Below are positions 20,853 to 30,356 of a stretch of 64,000 nucleotides of DNA, one piece after another. Location of the stretch: positions 21,959 through 85,958 of the forward strand of contig JAITQD010000032.1 of NCBI GenBank assembly GCA_031289095.1, given 5' to 3'. The translations under genes were made by a program, and so were the position numbers. Every line of letters begins with the position of its first letter. The stretch's first letter is position 1. Under the pieces are notes generated by a model that searched no databases, had not been told where the DNA came from, and was given only the letters and a program-made list of their open reading frames with translations. The stretch is from Azoarcus sp. Lineage in GTDB: Bacteria > Pseudomonadota > Gammaproteobacteria > Burkholderiales > Rhodocyclaceae.

Positions 20853-21827
20853 TTATTCCGGAATCTGGCCAATACTGACGCTTACCCAGAAAATATCGCC
20901 ACCTAGGGTAATTGCACCAATTGATTGTCCTTCTGTCATCATTTGGGATACCGTTACATAACCTTCATTTATCGGGAATCTTATGGCACTTAAAGCTTCG
21001 GTAAGACCGTTGACACGAAGCTGACCGTAGCCTTCGGCCAAGGCTTCCTCTATATAACGCAGGAATGCGGATCGCTGGTACCCGGAGATGCCTAATTCCG
21101 CGCGAAGTTGCCGAAGCGGCCCAAAATGTGGCGAGAAAAACCGATGAACCAGTTCATGATAAAGGGTTATTTTTTGTTGCGTCAATGGCTGACGAAGATC
21201 AATCACTATATTACCGTAGGCGTCAGTCCATCCAACGTTGCCACCGCCCGAAATAGACTGCATATAAGTTGTGGTGGGTTTGACGCCTGAGGGGGGAGGT
21301 GGTCCCACTCTTATCCGTGGTGTTAACGTTGGCACGCCGCGCTTTGCAACAGCCTTTGCCGACCCACGCAACAGCAAGGCTTGAACCGTCGAAATGCCCA
21401 GTAACGTAACGGCGCGCGCAAAATGTTGCCCGGCCAGTTCCAGATCTTTCTCTTTTTTTGCATTAATGGCGACGTCCGCAAAATCATAAAATTCGCATGC
21501 ACCTTCAAAGACTGCAAACCCCAGTACAACAAACCCAACTCCTAATAAAATTATATCGACGATTTCGCCAAATCCGAAGAAATGGGAACCCGCCCAAACG
21601 ACCAATGTTCCCACGATGATCGCCAGGGTTTCGGGTTTCAGCAGGGATTTGACGATGTCTTGGGCTTCTTCCGGGAGATGAGGCAGGGATCGCTTCATGG
21701 CTTCGCCGATTTTTTCCGCATTTGTCATCTGCGCGACGTTCATGCCAGACGTATTGTCTTGCGTGGCCGACGCTTGCTGCTGCCCCGGATAGGTAGTCGC
21801 CGAAGAATAGTCCCATGTTATGTTCAT
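20853..21827 (-). CDS. Putative T6SS-associated effector with C-terminal HEXXH metallopeptidase domain
   Basis: Hydrophobic helical N-terminal domain (LLKPETLAIIVGTLVVWAGSHFFGFGEIVDIILLGVGFVVLG); ITLYHELVHRFFS then YIEEALAEGYGQ (HEXXH...E, gluzincin-like); next to hcp. Confidence 0.65.
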   Translation of the reverse strand: MNITWDYSSATTYPGQQQASATQDNTSGMNVAQMTNAEKIGEAMKRSLPHLPEEAQDIVKSLLKPETLAIIVGTLVVWAGSHFFGFGEIVDIILLGVGFVVLGFAVFEGACEFYDFADVAINAKKEKDLELAGQHFARAVTLLGISTVQALLLRGSAKAVAKRGVPTLTPRIRVGPPPPSGVKPTTTYMQSISGGGNVGWTDAYGNIVIDLRQPLTQQKITLYHELVHRFFSPHFGPLRQLRAELGISGYQRSAFLRYIEEALAEGYGQLRVNGLTEALSAIRFPINEGYVTVSQMMTEGQSIGAITLGGDIFWVSVSIGQIPE

Positions 21828-21907
21828 GGTGTTGCTCCGGTTATTGATGAATTACAGCGTAGTTATACACGTTTTTGTGCTCCGGGGACGTGTCGACCAA
21901 ACTCGCC

Positions 21908-21945
21908 GAGTGCATCGCTGGCTGTTCGACGAGGGCCGTCGAAGC
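21908..21945 (+). repeat. Short segment resembling the polA 3' coding region
   Basis: gtgcatcgctggctgttcgacgagggc at 21910-21936 versus polA 19441-19467 gtgcatcgctggctgctcgacgaaggc (25/27 identical), both followed by gtcgaagc after a short gap. Confidence 0.45.
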
Positions 21946-22066
21946 GCGCCTGAAGCCAGGTTTGCCCGATACGTCAAGACGATCTCCCACCGACGGCGGC
22001 GCAGATTACAATCACCGGGCGCGTCGTGTTTGTTCAGTCCAATTTCGACCTGGTGATACTCATAAC

Positions 22067-23599
22067 ATGTTCCTGAAAATTTTCATGATGACGGTTTTTT
22101 TTGCCGTCACAGTCTACATCGGGTTTCGTACCCGGAAAAGCGCCACCGACGTCGATGGCTTTGTGCTGGGCGGTCGCAGGGTGGGGCCGTGGCTTTCCGC
22201 TTTCGCGTATGGTACGTCGTATTTCTCGGCGGTGGTGTTCGTCGGCTACGCTGGCCAGTTCGGGTGGAAGTACGGTATGGCGGCGGTGTGGATCGGGCTT
22301 GGCAACGCTTTCATCGGCAGCTTGCTCGCTTGGTACGTGCTGGGGGCGCGCACGCGGGCGATGACGCACCATCTGCGTGCGCAGACGATGCCGGAATTCT
22401 TCGGGGCGCGCTTTTCGAGCCGCTGGTTGCGCATTGCGGCGGCGGCGATCATTTTTGTTTTTCTCATTCCCTATACGGCCAGCGTCTATAACGGGCTGTC
22501 GCGCCTGTTTTATATGGCGTTCAACGTGCCATATGAGTGGTGCGTCGTCGCTATGGCGGTATTGACCTGCATCTACGTGGTGCTCGGCGGCTACATGGCG
22601 ACCGTGGTCAACGACCTGGTGCAGGGTTTCATCATGCTGTTCGGCATCGTCGCCGTCATCGTCGCAGTGTTGAGCGGCTACGGCGGTTTTACCCAGGCGA
22701 TGATCTCGCTTTCACAGGTGCCCAACGACGTGCCGGGCACGGCGGGGATGCAGGGCGCTTTCGTGTCGTTTTTCGGCCCCGATCTCTTTAACCTGGTGGG
22801 GGTGCTCGTCCTCACTTCGCTCGGTGTCTGGGGGCTGCCGCAGATGGTGCAAAAGTTCTACGCCATCCGGAGCAGCAACGCGATCAAGCGCGGCGCCATT
22901 ATTTCGACCCTGTTCGCGCTGGTGGTGGCGGGCGGCAGTTACTTTCTGGGCGGTTTCGGGCGGCTGGCGGCGGATCAGGTCGCCAAAACGCCAGCCGGTA
23001 CGCCTGTCTACGATTCCGTGGTGCCGAGTATGCTCGTCGGCATGCCGGACATTCTCATCGGCCTCACGGTGGTGCTGGTGTTGAGCGCGTCGATGTCGAC
23101 GCTGAGTTCGCTCGTGCTGACTTCGAGTTCCACGCTGACGCTCGATTTTCTCAAAGGCAATTTCATCAAGGAGATGGACGTCAGGCTTCAACTCGTCACC
23201 ATCAGGGTGCTGATCGTCGTCTTCGTGCTCGTTTCCGCCATCATCGCGCTCGTGCAGTACAACTCGTCGGTCACTTTCATCGCGCAGCTCATGTCGATCA
23301 GTTGGGGTGTGCTGGCGGGAGCGTTCCTGGCGCCTTTCCTTTACGGGCTTTACTGGAAACGCACCACGACGGCGAGCGTGTGGGCGTGTTTTGCCTTCGC
23401 GCTGGCGCTGGTCTGTTCCAACATGCTCTGGAACTACATTGGCTCGCCGGTCAATGCCGGGGCGTTGGCGATGCTGGCGGGGCTGGTGATCGTGCCGTTG
23501 TTGAGCCTCGTGACGCCGCAGCCCGATGCCGCCGGGGTCGATGCGCTGTTCCGGGAGTCGTACCGCAATCTGCATGACAACCGGATTGATGCGGACTGA
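22067..23599 (+). CDS. Sodium:solute symporter family protein
   Basis: Polytopic SSS-family protein: GFVLGGRRVGPWLSAFAYGTSYFSAVVFVGYAGQFGW. Confidence 0.88.
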   Translation: MFLKIFMMTVFFAVTVYIGFRTRKSATDVDGFVLGGRRVGPWLSAFAYGTSYFSAVVFVGYAGQFGWKYGMAAVWIGLGNAFIGSLLAWYVLGARTRAMTHHLRAQTMPEFFGARFSSRWLRIAAAAIIFVFLIPYTASVYNGLSRLFYMAFNVPYEWCVVAMAVLTCIYVVLGGYMATVVNDLVQGFIMLFGIVAVIVAVLSGYGGFTQAMISLSQVPNDVPGTAGMQGAFVSFFGPDLFNLVGVLVLTSLGVWGLPQMVQKFYAIRSSNAIKRGAIISTLFALVVAGGSYFLGGFGRLAADQVAKTPAGTPVYDSVVPSMLVGMPDILIGLTVVLVLSASMSTLSSLVLTSSSTLTLDFLKGNFIKEMDVRLQLVTIRVLIVVFVLVSAIIALVQYNSSVTFIAQLMSISWGVLAGAFLAPFLYGLYWKRTTTASVWACFAFALALVCSNMLWNYIGSPVNAGALAMLAGLVIVPLLSLVTPQPDAAGVDALFRESYRNLHDNRIDAD

Positions 23600-23616
23600 C
23601 GGCGCGGCAGCGTTGC

Positions 23617-24471
23617 TCAGTCGTCGTGGTGGTTCAGCGCCTCGTCGAACCGATAGATCATGTCGTCGGCGATGTCGTCGAGATCGGTTGGGACATAGCT
23701 GAGGCAGAGCGAGACCGCTTCGCGCGCCTTGCGCCATTCCCCGTCCTGTACCGTGCGCAGGTGGGTGCTGGCGACGTATTCGGCTATGACGTTGATGGCG
23801 ATCAGCCGGTGCGTCTCGCTGTTGATATTGCGCGGGTCTTCGAGTTGAGTGTAATCGTGGTGGTTGAGAATGCCTTGGGCGACGGCGTCGGACAGGCCCC
23901 AGGTACGCGCAAGGTAGTAGCCGAGTACCGCGTGGCTGGTGTCGATGATTTCTTCCTCGATGTCGGTGAACACGCGCCCGGTGTCCTGATTGGCCGCGCG
24001 CAGGATGTTCTTGTATTCGGGATAGCGCTGCATGAGCAACGGAATGCCGCAGTCGTGGAACAGTCCGAAAGTGTAGGCGGTGTCGGGATTGATCCGCCCG
24101 ACCACGGTTGCCAGCCGCTTGGCGGCGAGCGCCGTGTAGCGCGAACTGTCCCAGAAACGTTCGAGCGAAGCGGCATTGCCGCCGAGCGAGCTTTGCAGCA
24201 AAGCTTCCTGTACCAGATTGGCGAGCAGCCCGAAGCCGAGTATGTTGGTTGCGTCCGCGATCGAGGTGATGCGTTGGCCGCTACCGAACAGTGGCGAGTT
24301 TGCGGCGCGAATGACGGCGGCGGCGATGCCGACATCCTGGCTGATGAGGCTGGCGATTTTCTTGTTGTTGATGAGCGCACTGTTCAGCTCGGTCATCAAC
24401 TGCCCAAGAATGGCGGGGCATGGAGGAATGGCGATGCCGCGCAACAAGGCTTTGGGGTCGACGCTACCCAT
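23617..24471 (-). CDS. HDOD domain-containing protein
   Basis: LTELNSALINNKKIASLISQDVGIAAAVIRAANSPLFGSGQRITSIADATNILG; FGLFHDCGIPLLM. Confidence 0.88.
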   Translation of the reverse strand: MGSVDPKALLRGIAIPPCPAILGQLMTELNSALINNKKIASLISQDVGIAAAVIRAANSPLFGSGQRITSIADATNILGFGLLANLVQEALLQSSLGGNAASLERFWDSSRYTALAAKRLATVVGRINPDTAYTFGLFHDCGIPLLMQRYPEYKNILRAANQDTGRVFTDIEEEIIDTSHAVLGYYLARTWGLSDAVAQGILNHHDYTQLEDPRNINSETHRLIAINVIAEYVASTHLRTVQDGEWRKAREAVSLCLSYVPTDLDDIADDMIYRFDEALNHHDD

Positions 24472-24649
24472 CGTGGTCGCCTCCTGGTCAGGCGTGAACA
24501 CTATGGTTAACTCTACTGCGCGGTGTCATGACGAGCCAAGACATACTGCACATTCGAGTATCCATCCCCATCAATACCCCGTCATGACAGGGTGTGGCGC
24601 GCGTGTTTCGGTAGAATGCGCGGCAATGAACGTTTGAAGGGATGAAACC

Positions 24650-25804
24650 ATGGATCAACTGGAAACCTGGCTGACGAAGCTGACTGGCGGGGATGGGATC
24701 ACGGCGCTTGGGCTGCATATCATGCTCGTCGTGTTCGCGGTCGTAGTCTTCAACTTTGTGGTGCGCCGGGTGTTGTTGCGCTTCGGTAAAACGGCCCGCG
24801 AGACGGATACGCCGCTGGAACTGTCCCTGGTGGCGGCCGCTCGCCAGCCGCTGTTCGCGTTGGCGTGGGTGGTCGGCATCTCGTTTGCGGGCCATCTGGT
24901 ACAGGCGCGGACGGACGCCGCCATCCTCGCGTTCATCAATCCTGCCCGCACCATCGGCGTGATCGCCTGCCTGGGCTGGTTTCTGGTGCGCTTCATCGGC
25001 AACGCGAAAGAGGTGTTCGTCAGACGGCGGCTCGCGCGCGGCGATGAGGTCGACAGCACCACGGTCGAAGCCATCAGTCAGCTTCTGCGCATCGCGGTGC
25101 TGATCACGACTTTTCTGGTGGTCTTGCAAAGCCTGGGTTTTTCGATTGAGGGCGTGCTGGCGTTCGGCGGCATTGGCGGTATCGCCATCGGTTTTGCGGC
25201 CAAGGATCTGCTCGCCAACTTCTTTGGCAGCCTGATGATCTACTTCGACCGCCCGTTCGCCGTCGGCGACTGGGTACGCTCGCCTGACAAGCAGATCGAA
25301 GGCACGGTCGAGGATATCGGCTGGCGGCTGACCCGCATTCGCACTTTCGACAAACGGCCACTCTACGTACCCAATTCGATATTCGCCACCATCTCGGTCG
25401 AGAATCCGTCGCGGATGAGCAACCGGCGCATCAATGAGACCATCGGCGTGCGTTACGACGACATCGGCGAAGTCGCGGGCATCGTCGAGGATATCCGCGC
25501 CATGCTGCGCGCGCATCCTGAAATCGACTCGAATCAGACCCTGATCGTAAACTTCCTCCAGTTCAACGAATATTCGCTCGACATCATGATCTATACCTTC
25601 ACCCACACCACGGTCTGGATCAAGTTTCACGAAGTCAAGCAGGACGTGCTGCTGAAGATTGCCGACATCATTGCCCGGCACGGTGCGCAGATTGCCTTCC
25701 CGACCCGCATCAGCTACAGCACGCCCCTGCCGCCAGACCCGCCCAGGGACGGGCAGGCGCCTTCCCCCCTGGCGGCGCGTGAAGCGCCGCAGGGTGTGCG
25801 GTGA
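24650..25804 (+). CDS. Mechanosensitive ion channel family protein (MscS)
   Basis: VLAFGGIGGIAIGFAAKDLLANFFGSLMIYFDRPFAVGDWV. Confidence 0.93.
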   Translation: MDQLETWLTKLTGGDGITALGLHIMLVVFAVVVFNFVVRRVLLRFGKTARETDTPLELSLVAAARQPLFALAWVVGISFAGHLVQARTDAAILAFINPARTIGVIACLGWFLVRFIGNAKEVFVRRRLARGDEVDSTTVEAISQLLRIAVLITTFLVVLQSLGFSIEGVLAFGGIGGIAIGFAAKDLLANFFGSLMIYFDRPFAVGDWVRSPDKQIEGTVEDIGWRLTRIRTFDKRPLYVPNSIFATISVENPSRMSNRRINETIGVRYDDIGEVAGIVEDIRAMLRAHPEIDSNQTLIVNFLQFNEYSLDIMIYTFTHTTVWIKFHEVKQDVLLKIADIIARHGAQIAFPTRISYSTPLPPDPPRDGQAPSPLAAREAPQGVR

Positions 25805-26184
25805 GCGCCACGATTTTCGTGGCAATCGGACTCGGGGCGGCTTGCGGCGCGTGGTTGCGCTGGGCCTTGGGCGAATGGCTCAACCCCTTGGGGTTCATGA
25901 TGCCGCTCGGAACGCTGGCGGCCAATCTGGGCGGTGGTTTCCTGATGGGCGTGACGCTGGCCGTGTTGCAAGCGAATCCGGGGCTGTCTCCTGCCTTGCG
26001 GCTGGCGATCACCACCGGGCTGCTCGGTGGGCTGACCACGTTCTCGACGTTTTCAGCCGAGGCGTTCCACCTGGCGCAGCGCGGCGCGTGGGGCTGGATG
26101 GGAACGCACATGGCGGCTCACGTCGCCGGGTCGATTCTGATGACCTGGGCGGGTTATAGTCTGGCGCAGGGATTGCGGGGCTGA
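25801..26184 (+). CDS. crcB: Fluoride efflux transporter CrcB
   Basis: GAACGAWLRWALGEW, GTLAANLGGGFLMG, TTGLLGGLTTFSTFSAE; GTG start overlaps the mscS stop. Confidence 0.93.
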   Translation: MSATIFVAIGLGAACGAWLRWALGEWLNPLGFMMPLGTLAANLGGGFLMGVTLAVLQANPGLSPALRLAITTGLLGGLTTFSTFSAEAFHLAQRGAWGWMGTHMAAHVAGSILMTWAGYSLAQGLRG

Positions 26185-26198
26185 ACGGAGATATAGCA

Positions 26199-26981
26199 AT
26201 GGACAAGGCACGGTTGGTGGCGAATATCGAAGCTGCGGAACCGACGGCCCGGCTGGCGGTGCTGATCGACGCAGACAACGCGCAGGCGGCGGTGATCGAC
26301 GAACTGCTCGCGGAAATCGCCCGTTTCGGCGAAGCCACGGTGCGGCGGATTTACGGCGATTTCACTTCCAATGCGAGCGCGCAATGGAAGAAAGTGCTGA
26401 ACTTTCACGCCATCAAGCCGGTGCAGCAATTCGCCTATACCACGGGCAAGAATGCCACCGACAGCATGCTCATTATCGACGCCATGGATTTGCTCTATAC
26501 GCGCCGTTTCGAGGGTTTCTGTCTAGTGTCGAGCGACAGCGATTTCACGGGGCTGGCGCTGCGGATTCGGGAGGAGGGGCTGACGGTCATCGGCTTTGGC
26601 GAACAGAAAACGCCGGAAGCGTTCCGGAATGCCTGTCACAAATTCGTGTTCACAGAATTTCTGCGCCAGCCGAAACCGCAATCGACCGCCAAGGATGCCG
26701 CCAATGCCACGCCTTCGGCCCAGGCGGCCCTGGAACAGCGGCCAAAGTTCCCCCGCAAGTTCGTTCTGGAGGCGCTGGAAAAAGCCGGTGACGATACGGG
26801 CTGGACGCACCTCGGCAGTTTCGGCAGCTATCTGGCAAAACTGCAACCGGATTTCGACTCGCGCCTGTATGGGTTCAGGAAGCTCAGCGATCTCGTCAAA
26901 GGCAAGCCTGATCTGTTTGAGTGGGAAGAAAGGCCGATTCAAGGCTCCAGCGCGAAAACGCTTTACGTCCGGGCCAAATGA
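26199..26981 (+). CDS. NYN domain protein with C-terminal OST-HTH/LOTUS-like domain
   Basis: LAVLIDADNAQAAVIDELLAEIARFG... SSDSDFTGLALRIREEGLTVIGFGEQKTPEAFRNAC; C-terminal FGSYLAKLQPDFDSRLYGFRKLSDLV. Confidence 0.85.
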   Translation: MDKARLVANIEAAEPTARLAVLIDADNAQAAVIDELLAEIARFGEATVRRIYGDFTSNASAQWKKVLNFHAIKPVQQFAYTTGKNATDSMLIIDAMDLLYTRRFEGFCLVSSDSDFTGLALRIREEGLTVIGFGEQKTPEAFRNACHKFVFTEFLRQPKPQSTAKDAANATPSAQAALEQRPKFPRKFVLEALEKAGDDTGWTHLGSFGSYLAKLQPDFDSRLYGFRKLSDLVKGKPDLFEWEERPIQGSSAKTLYVRAK

Positions 26982-26990
26982 ACACACCCG

Positions 26991-27476
26991 TCACGCCGCC
27001 AGCGCGATGAGGCGTTCAATTGCCGCCACGACCGACTGGCGGCGAACGGCTTCGCGGTCGCCGGGAAAATGATGCGTTACGACGATGGTGTCGCCGTGCC
27101 GCTGGCTCCAGGCCAGACATAGGGTGCCCACGGGTTTGTCGCTGCTGCCGCCGCCAGGGCCGGCGATGCCGGTAACCGCCACCGCGATTTCGGCGTGACT
27201 GTGGGCGAGCGCCCCGGCAGCCATCTCCAGCGCCGTTTCCTCGCTCACGGCGCCATGGCGGGCGAGCGTTACGGGCGATACGCCAAGAAGTTCGACTTTC
27301 GATTCGTTGGAATAGGTGATGAAACCGCGCTCGAACCAGCCTGAGCTTCCCGCCGTGGCGGTGACGGCTTCGGCGACCCAGCCGCCGGTGCAGGATTCCG
27401 CCGTGGCGAGCATCCAGTTCCGTGCGGTCAGGACTTCGCCCAGGCGGGCGGCGAGGTTGGCGAGTTCCTGGTTCAT
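26991..27476 (-). CDS. pncC: CinA family protein (nicotinamide-nucleotide amidase)
   Basis: MLATAESCTGGWVAEAVTATAGSSGWFERGFITYSNESKVELLGV; VTGIAGPGGGSSDKPVGTLC. Confidence 0.92.
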   Translation of the reverse strand: MNQELANLAARLGEVLTARNWMLATAESCTGGWVAEAVTATAGSSGWFERGFITYSNESKVELLGVSPVTLARHGAVSEETALEMAAGALAHSHAEIAVAVTGIAGPGGGSSDKPVGTLCLAWSQRHGDTIVVTHHFPGDREAVRRQSVVAAIERLIALAA

Positions 27477-27477
27477 G

Positions 27478-27972
27478 TCAGCCTCCAGATGGCAGCCGGT
27501 AGAGTTCAACGAGCGCGGCAAGGGCCAGCAGGGTATAACCAGCGGCGAGCAGGTCGTCAAACATGACGCCGAAACCGTTCTTGAACCGGGCGTCGGCCTG
27601 ACGGATCGGCGGCGGTTTGACGATGTCGAACAGGCGGAAAAGCGCCACCGCAATCGCTTGCCAGATGAGGCCCGGCGGTGTGAAGAACAGCACCAGCCAG
27701 GTTGCGACCATCTCGTCCCAGACGATCGCGCCATGGTCGGGTACGCCGAGCGCCTGCCCGGTGCGCCCGGTGACGTAAACGCCAGCCACAAAACAGATGA
27801 GGATCAGTACCAGGAAAGCCGTTTCCGAAAACGGCGCGCGCAGCAGCGGGTAAAGCAGCCATGCCGCCAGCGTGCCGGCGGTGCCGGGGGCGACCGGCGA
27901 GAGACCGGAGCCGAATCCGAGCGAAACCAGGTGGATGGGATGACGCAGGAGGCGGGGCGAGGGGGATGTCAT
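27478..27972 (-). CDS. pgpA: Phosphatidylglycerophosphatase A
   Basis: FGSGLSPVAPGTAGTLAAW; RTGQALGVPDHGAIVWDEMVATWLVL; PPPIRQADARFKNGFGVMFDDLLAAGY. Confidence 0.93.
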   Translation of the reverse strand: MTSPSPRLLRHPIHLVSLGFGSGLSPVAPGTAGTLAAWLLYPLLRAPFSETAFLVLILICFVAGVYVTGRTGQALGVPDHGAIVWDEMVATWLVLFFTPPGLIWQAIAVALFRLFDIVKPPPIRQADARFKNGFGVMFDDLLAAGYTLLALAALVELYRLPSGG

Positions 27973-28185
27973 GGCGTCGAAACCGGGCGGCCAGTGGGGA
28001 AAGAAGCCGCTCGACCGGAGGGTGGATGGTTGCAGGTTTCAGGATGTTATCAAGCCTATTCCCGGAAAACGAATATTCTTGTATGTGGCTGGCCGTTCTG
28101 ACAGAATCGCGCCGTCGATACGGCGCGAGGATATTCCCGCAGTTGCCGTGTTGTTGCTTCTTTTTACCAAGACGAGGAACCCGCG

Positions 28186-28629
28186 ATGAAGAAAAGTCTG
28201 CTTGCCCTGCCGTTTGTTGCCGCATTGTGTTTTCCCGCCGTCAGTCAGGCGCGGGATACGCAGCACTTCCTCGATTTTCAGAGCGTCGTCGATAAGGCCG
28301 TTGCCGATGGGCAACTCGACGGCACGGTCAAGTTTTACCTGAAAGGGCAAGCTGTTCCGGGCAAGATCGCCCAGAGGTTCCCGGAAGCCTCTTCCAACAA
28401 AAAGACGAACGCGGCCAATAAAAGCGATGAAGCCGCTTGCGAGTGGGCATTGCGTTCCGTGCTGATCGCCTTCCAGGACAATGCGAAGAGAAATGGCGGC
28501 AATGCCGTGGTCGATATGGTGAGTTTCTACAATAGAAAAGAGTACTCGGATCCGGCGAAATTTGAATGTCATGCCGGATCCATCATGGCCGGCGTGGTGA
28601 TGAAGGGAGCCGCTGCCATTGTGAAGTGA
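28186..28629 (+). CDS. Secreted hypothetical protein (family often labelled excinuclease ATPase subunit)
   Basis: Signal peptide MKKSLLALPFVAALCFPAVSQA; conserved SNKKTNAANKSDEAACEWALRSVLIAFQDNAKRNGGNAVVDMVSFY. Confidence 0.7.
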   Translation: MKKSLLALPFVAALCFPAVSQARDTQHFLDFQSVVDKAVADGQLDGTVKFYLKGQAVPGKIAQRFPEASSNKKTNAANKSDEAACEWALRSVLIAFQDNAKRNGGNAVVDMVSFYNRKEYSDPAKFECHAGSIMAGVVMKGAAAIVK

Positions 28630-28665
28630 GTTTCGCGGCGGTGCCCCGGATGTATCGGGGTATCG

Positions 28666-28693
28666 CCGGGCAATGAGGTTTGCCGGTTTTTTT
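28666..28693 (+). terminator. Rho-independent terminator upstream of the aryl-polyene-like cluster
   Basis: ccgggcaatgaggtttgccgg followed by ttttttt. Confidence 0.65.
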
Positions 28694-28737
28694 GTGGGAT
28701 TGTTTCTTTTATTTATTTTTTGGATTGCATGCCCGGA

Positions 28738-29499
28738 ATGAATTTGCGCAACTGGGTGGCCTGGATGCCGGGCCGCGAGACGGCGGCGGCGTGGCGGCAA
28801 TGGGCGCGTACCGGCGCGCCGTCGCTGCCCGGGTCGGACGCCGGGCAAACGGTCGCGCCGCCGCCGGTCAAGGAAATTCCGCCGCTTCTGCGCCGACGCG
28901 CCGGTACGATGGGTCGCGCCGCTCTCCATGTGCTGACCCGCCCCGAGTTGCCATATGGGGGACAGTCGATTGTGCTGTGCAGCCGCTATGGGGAACTCCA
29001 GCGTTCGTTTGAGCTGCAAGCCGAACTGGCGCGCGAGGGCCGGGTTTCGCCGCAACAGTTCAGCATGGCGGTGCATAACGCAACGGGCGGCCTGTTCATG
29101 ATGGCGCAAAAGGCCAGTGCGCCGCTTACGGCGCTGGCGGCAGGCGAGGAGGGGGCGCTTGCCGGGTTGCAGGAGGCGTTTGTCGAACTCGCGGATGGCG
29201 CCGAGGCTGTATGGCTGCTGTATTGCGAGGAGCCTTTGCCCGTGGAATATTGTCCATTTCTGGATGATGCCGCGCAGGCGTGCGGCAATGCTGGCTATTT
29301 TGCTTTTTTGCTTGAATGTGTGCCCGGCGACGAATTTCGCCTCGCGCCCGGGGTGGGGGAGGGTGAGGATTGCGCTGTGCCCCGTGCCGCGTCGCCGCTG
29401 GATTTGTTCGCGTTTTTTCTGCGTCCCGAAGAAGAAAGCATTTGTTTGTCGCCGCGCGGCAACTGGATGTTGCGGCGCACGGCGGCGACCGGGGCATGA
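28738..29499 (+). CDS. Beta-ketoacyl synthase chain length factor-like protein
   Basis: LRNWVAWMPG... LCSRYGELQRSFELQAELAREGRVSPQQFSMAVHNATGGLFMMAQ, N-terminal ketosynthase-like family of aryl polyene clusters. Confidence 0.85.
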   Translation: MNLRNWVAWMPGRETAAAWRQWARTGAPSLPGSDAGQTVAPPPVKEIPPLLRRRAGTMGRAALHVLTRPELPYGGQSIVLCSRYGELQRSFELQAELAREGRVSPQQFSMAVHNATGGLFMMAQKASAPLTALAAGEEGALAGLQEAFVELADGAEAVWLLYCEEPLPVEYCPFLDDAAQACGNAGYFAFLLECVPGDEFRLAPGVGEGEDCAVPRAASPLDLFAFFLRPEEESICLSPRGNWMLRRTAATGA

Positions 29500-30356
29500 G
29501 GGGGGGCGTGCGCGCACGGTTGGATCGTCTCTGGCGCATCGCCGCCACCGGGTTTTGCTTTGTGGTTTTCGCGTTGTTCGGGCTTTCGGTGCTCTGCGTG
29601 TTCTTTCCGCTGTTCCGGCTTTTTTCTTCCAATGATGTCGATTCGCGTCTGCGCGTGCGCTCGCTCGTCCATCGCGGTATGGGCTGGTTCACGCGCATCA
29701 TGGTTTTTTGCGGCACCATCAGCTACGAGGTGCGCCACGCCGAAAAACTGGATCGCCACGGGTTGCTCGTTGTCGCCAACCATCCGTCGCTGATCGACGT
29801 CGTGTTGCTGCTCTCGCTTCTGCGCCAGCCCAATTGCGTGGTCAAGGCCAGCCTGAAGGCGAACCTGTTTACGCGCGGCCCGGTGCGAAGCGCCGGGTTC
29901 GTCGTCAATTCAGATGGGCCCCAACTCATTGATGAGTGCGTGGCGTCGGTGCGCGCGGGCGACAATCTGATTATTTTCCCGGAAGGAACGCGGAGCATCA
30001 GCCACGATGGCATTCTGAGTCCCATGAAACGCGGTGCAGCCAATATTGCCCTGCGCGGCAGGCTCGCGTTGACGCCGGTGGTGATTACGGTTTCCGAACC
30101 CATGCTTGGCAAGGGCCAGCCCTGGTATCGCGCGCCGCAGCGACGACCTCATTTTGTGTTGACGGTGATGGACGATGTTGCGCCGCCACTTTTCGAGGGG
30201 CATGCGACGGACGAAGGCGAATCGGGGGAAACGGGAATGCAGGGCCGGATGGCGCGCGCGCTCACCCGTGAACTGGCAGCGCTTTTCGAGCGGGAGATTT
30301 GCTGGGCCATGCCGGAACCCCGTGCGCCGGGCGAGCGAGCGGCGTCCTGCGTTTGA
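29496..30356 (+). CDS. 1-acyl-sn-glycerol-3-phosphate acyltransferase family protein
   Basis: VVANHPSLIDVVLLLSLL (HX4D) and IIFPEGTRSI (PlsC motifs). Confidence 0.9.
   Translation: MRGGVRARLDRLWRIAATGFCFVVFALFGLSVLCVFFPLFRLFSSNDVDSRLRVRSLVHRGMGWFTRIMVFCGTISYEVRHAEKLDRHGLLVVANHPSLIDVVLLLSLLRQPNCVVKASLKANLFTRGPVRSAGFVVNSDGPQLIDECVASVRAGDNLIIFPEGTRSISHDGILSPMKRGAANIALRGRLALTPVVITVSEPMLGKGQPWYRAPQRRPHFVLTVMDDVAPPLFEGHATDEGESGETGMQGRMARALTRELAALFEREICWAMPEPRAPGERAASCV

Noticed and set aside
24488-25825. 445-aa ORF antisense to mscS
   Set aside because: Antisense to an intact conserved gene; no domain signature.
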